This document shows, one piece after another, positions 19,966-29,177 of a DNA stretch of 64,000 nucleotides. The notes beneath the pieces are model-generated. The model had not been told where the DNA came from, ran no database searches, and worked only from the letters and a program-made list of their open reading frames with translations. Position 1 is the first letter of the stretch. The number at the start of each line of letters is the position of its first letter. Position numbers and translations under genes: made by a program. The stretch is from Litchfieldia alkalitelluris (GTDB lineage: Bacteria > Bacillota > Bacilli > Bacillales > Bacillaceae_L), in contig NZ_KV917374.1 in the NCBI RefSeq assembly GCF_002019645.1, positions 4,982,369 to 5,046,368 on the forward strand, given 5' to 3'.

Positions 19966-20697
19966 CCTGTCCCCCCGTCCCTCCATTATATTGTTTCAAA
20001 AACTCTTTTAAGGTTTCTACATAATTCTTAGCATCTTCCACTAATCTTATAAACCTTCTCAATATATTAGCATATCGTCGTTTATTGGTAACTATCCCGT
20101 GGTCATTACAAAAATGATGGTTGTAGAACAAAAGCAAAATACCACCATATAGTCAAACTTTTTCAACTCTATGATACCGGTTCATTGTGGCTATTTAAGA
20201 GGCGAATAATCAGGCATAGGTGCCTTTTACAACCTATTTTTTCCATTTTACTATCAATTTCAAACAACTTAGCATAACTTTTTAAGGAACCTCTCCATTA
20301 CTTTCAATAACTTCTTTATACCAGAAGAGTGAGTTTTTTCGGTCAAAAGGAACATTTTTTTGTGTATCAAAGTTTCTATAAGTGGGGATGGGGAAACTAT
20401 CCTAAAATAGGTTTCTCCAAGGAGGTTCTCATTAAAAATTTTTTTCAGAAGAAAGAAGTGCAAAAACAAGTGAAAAAGACAAAGAAAGTACCGATTAAAT
20501 TCCCATAGGTCAGGTCCACGACTTCCTCCTTCTCGGACAATTAAAATTTTTGCGTATAGGCTGAATACATAAAGAGAAAAAGCACAACGAGGAGATAAAT
20601 TCCGCCAGTTGTGCCTTCCTTTGCGCAAAACTTCCGATTGTTCCCTATGAGAACCGTCCCCCTGTATTAAACACGAGCACCCCCGTGCACTAACACT
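19966..20697 (-). pseudogene. Decayed coding region of unknown function with GTCCCC repeats
   Basis: On the minus strand pieces of protein-like sequence are visible in different frames: FDRKNSLFWYKEVIESNGEV and AKLFEIDSKMEKIG around 20230-20370, and KRRYANILRRFIRLVEDAKN near 20030-20090, ending at a stop close to 19970. Frames are repeatedly broken. The stretch starts and ends near GTCCCC motifs (about 19970 and 20650). The family is not recognised. Confidence 0.35.
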
Positions 20698-21474
20698 TTA
20701 GGTACTAGAATTAAAAGTATACTCTCCTCCACCAACCTTGATACTCTTTCCTTGAAGGTGTGGTGAGTTAGTACTGAATATTAATTGATTAAGTTGGTTC
20801 TGGTTACCTTCTTTAAATTCAAAGAAAAAGTTATCAACTTTTATTGAATTTGGGAGCTTGTCACAAGTGTTCTCCGTTAACCCTAATAATGACCTCCAAT
20901 GCTCAACAACAGCTGCTGGATTGGTTACATAAAAGACGGCTTTTTCTACTTCTACCTTCCCGGCAGGATGCTCCCTAATAATACCAGAAGCCGTCAGACT
21001 TTCTATCCTCTCATCTGAGTGACCTTTCCATTGAATAATAAACGGATACTTAAGACCTTGGAAGTCGCCTTGTATTGTTACCATTTTCCACTCAATCAAC
21101 TGTCCTTGCGCATTCCTACGTTTTCCTTGCATGATTGGTGATACCTTTAGGTTATGTTCTTTAAGTTTTTCCACTGTCGCATCAATATCGTTCGTGCTAA
21201 TTGCTACACGGCTCAGCACCTCTTGGTCTGGTAAAGATGTAATTGCATCTTTTACTACCTCATTCGGATCTGTAATACTTAATGCTAACTCTATGTCCTC
21301 AATTCCAAGAAACTCAATATAATTTAAACCAAAATAACTAAGTACATTGTATGTTCCCCATTGCGTATGTGATCCTCCATGGAAGGCAATTAAGCCATGT
21401 TCCTCAAATGTTCTGATTACCTTGTCTAAATCATTCACATAATGAACCGTATGATCCCAATTTAGTGTGGTCAT
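20698..21474 (-). CDS. VOC family protein (Glyoxalase_3-like)
   Basis: A 258-aa vicinal-oxygen-chelate-like protein with a first module starting DHTVHYVNDLDKVIRTFEE and a second, weaker module from about 165. The first two beta-alpha-beta units match the Glyoxalase_3 type found in Bacillus proteins of unknown substrate. It is the last gene of a minus-strand operon and overlaps the stop of the P5C-reductase-like gene at position 21474, suggesting translational coupling. Enzymatic role unknown; context points to processing of an imported sulfur or amino-acid derivative. Confidence 0.75.
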   Translation of the reverse strand: MTTLNWDHTVHYVNDLDKVIRTFEEHGLIAFHGGSHTQWGTYNVLSYFGLNYIEFLGIEDIELALSITDPNEVVKDAITSLPDQEVLSRVAISTNDIDATVEKLKEHNLKVSPIMQGKRRNAQGQLIEWKMVTIQGDFQGLKYPFIIQWKGHSDERIESLTASGIIREHPAGKVEVEKAVFYVTNPAAVVEHWRSLLGLTENTCDKLPNSIKVDNFFFEFKEGNQNQLNQLIFSTNSPHLQGKSIKVGGGEYTFNSST

Positions 21475-22283
21475 TAGACACCCTCCCCTAGTTCTTTCGT
21501 TCTTTTAACTGCAGCTAGCACACTTCTTTGTAAACCAGCAGCAAAGTCAGATTGATTTAATTCATGGAGGGCATGAATTCCAACGCCACCTGCTGAATTA
21601 TTAATATCTAACAACTGCCTTGGATGTCGACCACTATTCCTCAACATCATAACAGAGCCAGTTACATTCTCTAGGGCTACCTCCCAAGCTAGCTCACGTG
21701 ATAGCCCTGCAAGTACACCTGCATCTGCTAAAGACTCGATAAAATAGTAGACATAATTAGGGCCGGCTACTCCAAACCCCGTAAACACATCTATTAATGT
21801 TTCATCCAGATAAAATACTTTTCCGAATCCTGTTAAAAAATCATGAACTTGATCTTTTGTTGCATGCTCATTTAAAGAAACACCACTGTAACCTTTGCCA
21901 GTATCAGTTAACGTATTAGGAATCACCCTGACAATTGGATATTGGTCACCAATAGCAAGCGCAAGTTGTTGTAAAGTAACTCCAGCTACAATTGACACAA
22001 TTACAGCTCCCGATATGCTAAAATCTCGTATCAGTTTTCCAACACTATTCAAATCATCTTGAGGGCGAATGGCCACGATAATAAGGTCTGCTTTAGAAAG
22101 GCCTGTTTCTGTTTCTAATTGTGATTTAACACCATAGGTTTCTCTTATATATTGACAACGAACTTCATTAATTTCTGATACACTAAGTTCCTTAGTAGAC
22201 ACCTTGTTGTTTGTTATTAAAGCACGAATGATTGCTTCAGCCATTTGACCTCCACCGATAAAATGAATACGTTTTTCATTCAT
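21474..22283 (-). CDS. Pyrroline-5-carboxylate reductase-like protein
   Basis: ProC/P5CR family NAD(P)H-dependent imine reductase of 269 aa. The N-terminal Rossmann motif FIGGGQMAEAII is at 7-18, and the C-terminal all-helical dimerisation domain carries the AGPNYVYYFIE and SAGGVGIHAL signatures. The classical reaction is reduction of 1-pyrroline-5-carboxylate to proline. Here it lies between metQ and a VOC gene in a methionine-type transport operon rather than with proB or proA, so it may reduce another cyclic imine. AAGGAG precedes the ATG. Confidence 0.82.
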   Translation of the reverse strand: MNEKRIHFIGGGQMAEAIIRALITNNKVSTKELSVSEINEVRCQYIRETYGVKSQLETETGLSKADLIIVAIRPQDDLNSVGKLIRDFSISGAVIVSIVAGVTLQQLALAIGDQYPIVRVIPNTLTDTGKGYSGVSLNEHATKDQVHDFLTGFGKVFYLDETLIDVFTGFGVAGPNYVYYFIESLADAGVLAGLSRELAWEVALENVTGSVMMLRNSGRHPRQLLDINNSAGGVGIHALHELNQSDFAAGLQRSVLAAVKRTKELGEGV

Positions 22284-22379
22284 GAGATAAACTCCTTATC
22301 AGCTAGTTTAATTCATTTTCACTATATTTAAGTTTCAAGATTCGTGTGGTTGCCTGCAATCAAATACGAACTAACACCA

Positions 22380-22437
22380 CACTCATCCGACGCTTCAAAT
22401 GAAACACGAGAACCGTCCCCAAGCTCCTACCCAAGCT
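22380..22437. repeat. GTCCCC motif and tandem CAAGCTCCT in the metQ-proC spacer
   Basis: The spacer holds AACACGAGAACCGTCCCC, a half of the GGGAC/GTCCC hairpin family, followed by a short direct repeat CAAGCTCCT-ACC-CAAGCTCCT that abuts the metQ stop codon. It may reflect insertion of a dispersed repeat into an operon. Confidence 0.4.
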
Positions 22438-22438
22438 C

Positions 22439-23278
22439 CTAGTTTGTTTCCCATGCTTCTGGAAGAACAAACCCATCGTATTTTTCTTGAGCTGTGATAT
22501 ACTCCTCAAATTCGACAGATTCATATGCTTCTTTCAAATCCTTTGCCCATTGAGTGTCTTTGTCTTTTGAAAGTAGAGATACGATGATGCGATGTTCTTC
22601 AGGTGTATTCTCAATTTTAAGTGCATCTGTAATTTTCCAATCAGGAGAATTTGCAATATAGTTACCGTTTATTACCCCAAAATCAACATCTGCTAAAGAG
22701 ACTAGAATTTGTGCTGGATCTAGCACTTTGAAGTCAATGTCATATTGATCGGCTGATACACTTTTCATATTAAAGTCGGTTGTCCCTGCATCTTCAGCAA
22801 TCTTTACCCAACCTAGCTCTTCCATAATACGAATCGCACGTTCTTGATTAACAGGATCACTTGGTATGGCTACAGTTGATCCATCTTTTACTTCATCAAG
22901 AGAGGTATGGTTAACAGAATATAACCCCTGAGGTGCACCAGGAACAAATGCGATTCTTGTCATATCCATATCTAACTCCTCATTAATTCCTTCCATATAT
23001 GCAGTACTCTGAAAAATACTTGCATCAATTGACCCTTCTTTTAACGCTGGATTTAACTGCATATTTTGTGAAAATGTATTTATTATGACACTGTAGCCCT
23101 TTTTATCTAAAATAGGGAGAATACTTTCCCGGAACTGTTCTTCATAAGACCCTACACCAAAGCCAACAACAATTTTCTTCGTATCTTCTTCACCAGAGGC
23201 TTCTTCCTTACTGCACCCTACTGCGAACAACAGCAACCCTAATGATAAAATAAGTAGTATTTTTTTCATTTTTTCCAT
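22439..23278 (-). CDS. metQ: MetQ/NlpA-type substrate-binding lipoprotein
   Basis: Substrate-binding lipoprotein of the methionine-uptake (MUT) ABC family, 279 aa. The signal peptide ends in a lipobox LLFAVGC, with the lipid-modified Cys near residue 22. The NlpA fold follows, with the typical region SVNHTSLDEVKDGSTVAIPSD. The ligand is probably methionine or a close analogue. It lies downstream of metN and metI but is separated from them by a UroD-like gene, eight bases apart. The start follows AGGAGATGG. Confidence 0.88.
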   Translation of the reverse strand: MEKMKKILLILSLGLLLFAVGCSKEEASGEEDTKKIVVGFGVGSYEEQFRESILPILDKKGYSVIINTFSQNMQLNPALKEGSIDASIFQSTAYMEGINEELDMDMTRIAFVPGAPQGLYSVNHTSLDEVKDGSTVAIPSDPVNQERAIRIMEELGWVKIAEDAGTTDFNMKSVSADQYDIDFKVLDPAQILVSLADVDFGVINGNYIANSPDWKITDALKIENTPEEHRIIVSLLSKDKDTQWAKDLKEAYESVEFEEYITAQEKYDGFVLPEAWETN

Positions 23279-23285
23279 CTCCTTT

Positions 23286-24299
23286 TTATTTGAATGTTTT
23301 TAATGTAGCTAATGTGGCATCTTTAACATGTGGTGAAACGGCACAATTGGGGACTAAAATAAACGGCTCTTCATTCATTAATTGGATGGCCTGGTTGGCT
23401 TGGGCTATTATTTTCTCATCATCACTCCCTTCAAAGATTGTGTGATCGATACCACCTACCTTCGTTGCCTTCACCTTCGCATCCAAACCTGGATTCCCCT
23501 CAGCTGCTGTATCCCAACTAATTCCTTCAATTGGATAATCATTAAATCGCTCAGGCTGTGAGTAAGAACCGCAAGTATGAAGAATTCGTTTACCTTCTTG
23601 CACTGCATTTAAAACAATATAATCGTAAGGTCTTGAAAGCTCATTAAACATCTCTTCTGAAAACAAATCATGATGAGCAGTACCAGTTACTGCGTAAAAG
23701 ATCCCATCAACCCCGGATTTCTCCAATTCCTTTATATACGATGCGATCGTAAGTGAAATAGCATGCAGTGCTTGATGGACCCCAGCTCTGTTTTCCTTAA
23801 ACAGTGTTTCAAACAATAATGGTTCTTCACTCCCATACACACTCTGATTGGCATAAGGTTGTAGACCTGTTAAGAACATCAACACAGATAAAGGTGAAAA
23901 AATTGTTTGAATTATAGGTGTATCAGGCAAGCCCTCCCGTATTATTTCTACAGTCTGGATTTGTTCTCTTAATTCCTTCGACTCATCCACCTGTTTATAG
24001 GTAATTTTCCAAACATCTGATGGCTCTTTAATAGCAACTCCGATTTGTTTTGGAAACACCCAACTATAGTCTTCGAAATCATACCGATTTCCCCAGATTT
24101 CAGGAAGATAGGTTGCTCGAGGATTAATCTTAATTAAATCCCAATCATACTTTTTAGCAAAATCAATAGTTGCTTCAGCCAAATCCTCAGCATTTTGTTC
24201 TTTGTCCAGAAAATGGTGCCAACCGCTCACAAGTGGTCGATCTCCTTTTTCACCAGAAAGGATCTCACTAAATCGTTTCATTTTTTCTTGATTTCCCAT
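23286..24299 (-). CDS. UroD-like (uroporphyrinogen decarboxylase / methyltransferase family) protein
   Basis: A 337-aa TIM-barrel protein of the URO-D family. It is closer in style to the methyltransferase branch (MtaA/CmuA-like) than to HemE, because it sits outside any haem gene context and lacks the RQAGR N-terminal motif of HemE. A GGIDHTIFEGSDDE segment and a conserved HTCGSYS near residue 240 are visible. His and Cys in that motif could bind zinc and a thiol, as in corrinoid methyltransferases. Placed between metI and metQ, it may demethylate an imported methylated sulfur or nitrogen compound. No corrinoid protein gene is nearby. Function inferred. Confidence 0.75.
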   Translation of the reverse strand: MGNQEKMKRFSEILSGEKGDRPLVSGWHHFLDKEQNAEDLAEATIDFAKKYDWDLIKINPRATYLPEIWGNRYDFEDYSWVFPKQIGVAIKEPSDVWKITYKQVDESKELREQIQTVEIIREGLPDTPIIQTIFSPLSVLMFLTGLQPYANQSVYGSEEPLLFETLFKENRAGVHQALHAISLTIASYIKELEKSGVDGIFYAVTGTAHHDLFSEEMFNELSRPYDYIVLNAVQEGKRILHTCGSYSQPERFNDYPIEGISWDTAAEGNPGLDAKVKATKVGGIDHTIFEGSDDEKIIAQANQAIQLMNEEPFILVPNCAVSPHVKDATLATLKTFK

Positions 24300-24390
24300 T
24301 CAATTCTCCTCCTCCATCTACTCCCAAAATAAAATCAAATAATTATAAATTTTCAGTCATATACTTGTAAAAAAATAAATATCCAATAAA

Positions 24391-25050
24391 TTAATTTCTT
24401 CTTACTTTTCGTGCTAAAAAGTTCCCAAGTGATTGAATACCTTGGACAAAAACAATTAAGATAACAACTGTAGTGATCATCGCCACTGTATCAAATCGTT
24501 GGTATCCATAAACGATGGCCAAGTCTCCAATACCACCACCACCAACAGTACCTGCCATTGCTGTTGCACCAATCAAACCAATCGTAGCAGTTGTGATTGA
24601 CAAGATTAATGAACCAAAGGCTTCTGGTAAAAGAAAATACCATATCACTTGGAATGGAGTCGCACCCATTGATTCAGCAGCTTCTAAAATACCAGGATTG
24701 ACCTCTAATAAGGAATTCTCTACTAATCTACCAATGAATGGTGAGATAAAAATAATAAGTGGAACAATTGCTGCACTCGTTCCAATTGAGGTATGAACAA
24801 TTAATCTAGTAAACGGAATAATAGCCACCATTAAAATAATAAACGGAACAGAACGGACGATATTAATGATTGGATTAATAATAGAATACAAGGTCTTGCT
24901 TGCTAACACTCCACTAGGACGAGTAACAACAAGTAATATTCCCAAAGGAATCCCTATTAAAGATCCAATGAACAAGGACATGCTTACCATATATAACGTA
25001 TCAATACTAGCTTGCAGAAACTGATCTATTGTAACTGAAGTAGATAACAT
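24391..25050 (-). CDS. metI: Methionine-type ABC transporter permease
   Basis: Inner-membrane permease of the MetI type, 219 aa with five to six hydrophobic helices and the EAA loop (EAAESMGATPFQVIWYFLLPEA near 140-160) that docks to the ATPase. It overlaps the metN stop by one base, so the two are translationally coupled. It forms the channel of the importer with MetN and MetQ. Confidence 0.92.
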   Translation of the reverse strand: MLSTSVTIDQFLQASIDTLYMVSMSLFIGSLIGIPLGILLVVTRPSGVLASKTLYSIINPIINIVRSVPFIILMVAIIPFTRLIVHTSIGTSAAIVPLIIFISPFIGRLVENSLLEVNPGILEAAESMGATPFQVIWYFLLPEAFGSLILSITTATIGLIGATAMAGTVGGGGIGDLAIVYGYQRFDTVAMITTVVILIVFVQGIQSLGNFLARKVRRN

Positions 25051-26069
25051 TAACTACGAACCTCCTCTACTCTTACCTCCTGGGTATGTAAAAATTCTAA
25101 AGCACGGTCCACAGATGCACCTTCACCATTTAGCTGAATGTACATGATGACTAAAGTGGTTTCTTGAATTTCAGTCATATTTGCAAATAAAATATTCACT
25201 TTTACATCGTGTTGTTTAATTAAGTCATGAACAATTGGCTCAGATGCATTCTTACCAATAACCTCTAGTCTAAATAACCGACTACCTGAAGTATCTTTTA
25301 AGGACCTTAGAACACTGGCAGGAATACGATTATGAATAACCGTGCTAACGAAACTTTGCGATGTTGGATGTTTTGGATGTCCAAATACTTCAAGTACAGA
25401 ACCTTGTTCAATGATTTCACCTTTTTCCATCACGGCCACTTTATTACACACCTCTTGTATTACTCCCATTTCATGAGTAATAATCATAATTGTAATTTTA
25501 TACTCGGTATTTATTTTTTTCAGTAAATCTAAAATTGATTGTGTTGTTTGAGGATCTAATGCAGAGGTTGCTTCATCACATAATAGAATTTTTGGCCTAG
25601 AAGCTAATGCTCTAGCTATTCCAACACGTTGCTTTTGACCACCTGATAATTCATTAGGATAACTCCTCGCTTTGTCACTCAATCCTACAAACTCAAGTAA
25701 TTCTGTCACTCTTTTATTTATTTCGCTCTTATTTACTTTTGATAAAATGAGGGGCATAGCGACATTGTCATAGATTGTTTTAGATTCTAGTAGATTAAAA
25801 TGTTGGAAAATCATCCCTATTTGTTTTTTCATGTTTCTTAATTGCTTATCATTTAATCCTCCCAACTCTTGCCCATCAACAATGACACGACCACTCGTTG
25901 GCCTCTCTAGGTAATTCACTAATCGGATTAATGTACTTTTACCAGCTCCACTATAGCCAATTACACCGAAAATATCTCCTTCAGAAATCTTTAAGTCTAC
26001 ACCTTTTAGTGCTTCTGTTGTGATTTTCTTCCGTTGAAAGGTTTTACAAACATTTTGCATTTCTATCAT
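25050..26069 (-). CDS. metN: Methionine-type ABC transporter ATPase with NIL domain
   Basis: ATP-binding subunit of the MetNIQ importer, 339 aa. Walker A GYSGAGKST is near residue 38, signature LSGGQKQRVGIARAL near 141, Walker B ILLCDEAT near 161, and the H-loop THE near 198. A C-terminal NIL domain (about 265-335) is the site of trans-inhibition by intracellular methionine in this family. The start has AAGGAAGGTGA upstream. It leads the operon metN-metI-uroD-metQ-proC-VOC. No S-box (SAM) riboswitch is seen in the 256 bases upstream. Confidence 0.93.
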   Translation of the reverse strand: MIEMQNVCKTFQRKKITTEALKGVDLKISEGDIFGVIGYSGAGKSTLIRLVNYLERPTSGRVIVDGQELGGLNDKQLRNMKKQIGMIFQHFNLLESKTIYDNVAMPLILSKVNKSEINKRVTELLEFVGLSDKARSYPNELSGGQKQRVGIARALASRPKILLCDEATSALDPQTTQSILDLLKKINTEYKITIMIITHEMGVIQEVCNKVAVMEKGEIIEQGSVLEVFGHPKHPTSQSFVSTVIHNRIPASVLRSLKDTSGSRLFRLEVIGKNASEPIVHDLIKQHDVKVNILFANMTEIQETTLVIMYIQLNGEGASVDRALEFLHTQEVRVEEVRS

Positions 26070-26325
26070 TTCTACAACTCACCTTCCTTGCAAAAATCTG
26101 CGCAAGATTCCTAATTCCTACGCAAAGTTTGCTCATTTTTTAACATAAGCGTAAACCAATTAAAGTTTGAATAAATAATCTTCATATTAAACTGGATTAC
26201 AGGAGATTAAGTCACTTGTGCTTATTAGTAGACTAGATTATTTTGTAAATTTTAACATACTGTAAAGCAAACTAGTTTTATCGAGATAATGTGAATAAGA
26301 AATGTATCATTAACTAATTTACTTA

Positions 26326-27540
26326 CTACCTAATATGTGTCGGCAATTCTGCTAACGCTTGTTCCAAATCATTAATAATATCTACTGCGTCTTCTAGTCC
26401 AACTGAAAGACGAATCAATCCGTCAGTTATCCCGTATTTTTCCCGCTCGTGATGGGGGATAGATGCATGGGTCATGGTGGCCGGATGCTGTACTAATGTT
26501 TCCGGATCACCCAAACTAAATGATATCATCGCTAGTTGCAGCGCATTGATAAACTTCTTTCCAGCATCTAACCCTCCTTTTACTTCAAATGAGACAATTC
26601 CCCCCATCCCTTTCATCTGCTTTTTGGCTAACTCATGCTGTGGATGATCTTTTAAGCCGGGGTAATACACTCGTTCAATGGCTGGATGCACATTAAGAAA
26701 ATCTGCCACTGCCTGACCATTATCGCAATGTCTTCCTACCCGCAAAGCCAAGGTCTTTAATCCTCTAAGGATCAATGATGATTCCCAAGCGTTTAAATTT
26801 TGACCTAAATCTCCCATTATTTTTTTCCGCATAAACTGAATGACATCTTTTTTTCCGACAATAAAACCGGCAACTACATCACCATGCCCATTAATATACT
26901 TGGTTGCACTATGCACCACGACATCAGCACCAAGCGCCAATGGATTCTGTAGGTAAGGACTCATGAAAGTATTATCTACAATTAAAGGAAGATTATATGT
27001 TTTACACAATCTCCCAATCTCGCAAATATCAAGGACAGTTAACTTCGGATTGGATGGAGTTTCTATATAGACGGCTCTCGTATTCGGTTTGATCGAATCT
27101 TTGATAGCGTCTACTTTGGTACAATCAACAAAATCAAAATCGAATCCAAACCTAGGAGCAAGTGATGTAAGAAAATTGAATGTTCCACCATAAACATCTT
27201 TTGTCACCACTACGTGATCTCCAGTCTTTAAAAAGGCTAGAAATGCAGTGGAAATTGCGGCCATGCCACTCGACAGCCCAAGCGCCGCTTCTCCTCCTTC
27301 CAATGCAGCAATCTTCATTTCTAGCATTTGTAAGGTGGGATTTCCATATCGACCATAATACGTTCCATCTACTTTGCCAGAAACTACTTCAGCTGCAGAC
27401 TCTACATTGGGAAAAGCATAGGCAACAGCAGGGACAATACTGTGTGAAATGGCTCTTGTTTTTATGTCAGGTCTTTGATTCACATGAATAATCTTTGTAT
27501 CCATACTCCACTGTGTTTCCATATTCATTTTCATATTCAC
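26326..27540 (-). CDS. Cys/Met metabolism PLP enzyme (methionine gamma-lyase / cystathionine gamma-lyase type)
   Basis: Fold-type I PLP enzyme of the trans-sulfuration family, 404 aa. The PLP lysine is in SATKYINGHGDV (about residue 217). The substrate loop reads VYGGTFNF, lacking the Cys that marks typical methionine gamma-lyases, so gamma-elimination of methionine, cystathionine or homocysteine are all possible. The gene overlaps the stop of the GntR regulator by four bases and precedes the MetNIQ operon, suggesting breakdown of imported methionine-like compounds to a thiol, ammonia and 2-oxo acid. The start used gives MNMKMNMETQW; M13 is a possible alternative. Confidence 0.87.
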   Translation of the reverse strand: MNMKMNMETQWSMDTKIIHVNQRPDIKTRAISHSIVPAVAYAFPNVESAAEVVSGKVDGTYYGRYGNPTLQMLEMKIAALEGGEAALGLSSGMAAISTAFLAFLKTGDHVVVTKDVYGGTFNFLTSLAPRFGFDFDFVDCTKVDAIKDSIKPNTRAVYIETPSNPKLTVLDICEIGRLCKTYNLPLIVDNTFMSPYLQNPLALGADVVVHSATKYINGHGDVVAGFIVGKKDVIQFMRKKIMGDLGQNLNAWESSLILRGLKTLALRVGRHCDNGQAVADFLNVHPAIERVYYPGLKDHPQHELAKKQMKGMGGIVSFEVKGGLDAGKKFINALQLAMISFSLGDPETLVQHPATMTHASIPHHEREKYGITDGLIRLSVGLEDAVDIINDLEQALAELPTHIR

Positions 27541-28211
27541 CCTTCCGCCTTCTCTAGTTCCTCAATTCTCTCTAGAACAGCTGATAAACTACTTAAGATA
27601 TGTTCTTTCATAGCTAATTCTGCTCCGACACCATTTTTTTCTTTAATATGGTGTAAAATCAGATCATGCTCTTCATCTGCTTCAGGGCTCCATTTTCCGT
27701 ACAAGGACACGAATCTGCAATAACGGTTCACATGATCCTTTACCATATTCAACAATCTCACAGAAGTGGTTAATCCACTGATCTCACATATATAATCATG
27801 GAACTCATTCCCAAAGGATACGAATTCTTGGGTATAACCAAGCTTGAAAGACTGCCTGATCTTCTCTAGGTATTGCGCTAGTTTCTCAACATCCTTTTCA
27901 GTTGCATTTCTAGCTGCATGCTTAGCAATATTTCCCTCTAACATACTCCTTACTGTAAATATCTCCTCAACTTCCTCCTTTGTAACATTAGCTACCGTCA
28001 ATCTACCATTAGGATGCCTAACTAAAAACTCTTCCATCTCTAGCATTTGAATCGCTTCTCTCAGGGGAGTTCTACTAATTCCTAACAAAGTAGCAAGACT
28101 CTCTTCACGCACAACTTGATCTGGTTTCAATTCTCCATAAATTATTTTTTCCTTTAAGCCTGAGTATGCAATATCTTTTGTTAATACACGATGTTTCACA
28201 CCATTTATCAT
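27537..28211 (-). CDS. GntR/FadR-family regulator with FCD domain
   Basis: Repressor-type regulator of 224 aa: winged helix-turn-helix at about 15-78 (LATLLGISRTPLREAIQMLE is the recognition region), FCD ligand-binding domain at about 85-210 with metal-coordinating residues of the FNEFHDYI type. TTAGGAGG precedes the ATG. It is the first gene of a two-gene unit with the PLP enzyme. A perfect palindrome with a TTGTATACAA core 41 bases upstream is a very likely autoregulatory operator. The effector is unknown, possibly an organosulfur amino acid. Confidence 0.9.
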   Translation of the reverse strand: MINGVKHRVLTKDIAYSGLKEKIIYGELKPDQVVREESLATLLGISRTPLREAIQMLEMEEFLVRHPNGRLTVANVTKEEVEEIFTVRSMLEGNIAKHAARNATEKDVEKLAQYLEKIRQSFKLGYTQEFVSFGNEFHDYICEISGLTTSVRLLNMVKDHVNRYCRFVSLYGKWSPEADEEHDLILHHIKEKNGVGAELAMKEHILSSLSAVLERIEELEKAEG

Positions 28212-28251
28212 AAAAACCTCCTAACCAAATTAGATATCCTTTCATTTCTGT

Positions 28252-28269
28252 ATAATTGTATACAATTAT
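28252..28269. promoter_or_regulatory. GntR-family operator palindrome
   Basis: ATAATTGTATACAATTAT is a perfect 18-base palindrome. The TTGTATACAA core resembles known FadR/GntR-subfamily operators. It lies about 40 bases upstream of the regulator start codon. Confidence 0.8.
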
Positions 28270-28517
28270 TTCGGGTAAAAAAAAAGGCAATTGAATCGAT
28301 GTTATTTTTCTAAAAATATTAAATTTTATGAATATTTCTTTTATATAAATGTAATTATAATTTCACTCAAAAGCATTTGTCAATATAATCCTTAAATTAT
28401 TTTACATCTAATGTAAGGAATCCTAACATTTATAAAACAAGACGGATCTCGAGTCTCAATTTATGAACTCAATACAAATAACCAAAAACCCCCCCTACAA
28501 TAAACATAGCCAAAAGG

Positions 28518-28676
28518 GAGTATTTAACCACGTCATTATTATTTGGTGTGTTAGGTGTTTGGATAGCACATGCTTGTGATGAATGGGTCAGAGGAGTTAT
28601 TCACTATAGACGATGGACAGGAAGAAAGTGGGAACGGAACCTTACCCATCATATAGAATCTATTCAGGCATCATGA
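28518..28676 (+). pseudogene. 3' fragment of a duplicated MATE transporter gene
   Basis: The sequence from 28518 matches the MATE gene near 19538, then jumps by a deletion of about 105 bases and follows 19675-19803 almost base for base, encoding GVLGVWIAHACDEWVRG and HYRRWTGRKWER and ending in TGA instead of TAA. It is a truncated, internally deleted duplicate. Confidence 0.9.
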
Positions 28677-28840
28677 ATTATTAACGTCCGGATAGGTATA
28701 TACGTAGAAGGATTTTTTCATAGAATGTATCTTTCTGCGTAATGGAATAATGGTATTTAGAAAAGTTCACTGTAGAACAATGCTTATTGCTGCAGACACA
28801 AGTAGTGATCCAACGGTAATCCTCAAAATCAGGTGCAAAT

Positions 28841-28871
28841 AAGACATTGGTAAACTACCAATGTCTTTTAT
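28841..28871. terminator. Intrinsic terminator
   Basis: Perfect 12-base arms AAGACATTGGTA and complement around AAC, followed by TTATT on the plus strand and preceded by A-rich sequence. It sits immediately downstream of the homocysteine methyltransferase remnant on the minus strand. Confidence 0.8.
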
Positions 28872-28893
28872 TAATTACCATCTATTAATCTTC

Positions 28894-29080
28894 CTATTTA
28901 CGTGCCCAAGTATTAATAGCTCTTATATCTTCAGGTTTTGTCCTACAACATCCACCTATGATTTTGCTCCTGCTTCATAACAACGTTGAGTACCGTTGGC
29001 AAATTGTTCAGTAGGATTTTTTTCATTCCATTGTTTATTCGATGCATCATATTCCCTCTATTTATTAGTACAAAGTGACT
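28894..29080 (-). pseudogene. mmuM: Homocysteine S-methyltransferase C-terminal remnant
   Basis: On the minus strand the sequence reads YDASNKQWNEKNPTEQFANG, then EAGAK, a stop or frame break, then GGCCRTKPEDIRAINTWARK and a TAG at 28894. GGCCRT is the zinc-binding signature of the homocysteine/S-methylmethionine methyltransferase (MmuM) family. Only the last quarter of the gene is left. Its presence next to the methionine operon suggests that S-methylmethionine use was once encoded here. Confidence 0.72.
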
Positions 29081-29177
29081 AACCTGGTCCACCAACCAAT
29101 CACGGTCCCAGATGCGGGAATTAGCATCTTGTTATAAACTAGTTGAGAAAGTACTTTCGGGACGCAGGGACAGTTTG

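Noticed and set aside
20269-20628. 119-aa minus-strand open frame
   Set aside because: Protein-like pieces occur in other frames of the same stretch and this frame has no start signal; treated as part of a decayed region.
26070-26325. SAM riboswitch (S-box) upstream of metN
   Set aside because: I looked for the S-box conserved core and found none; only AT-rich sequence is present.
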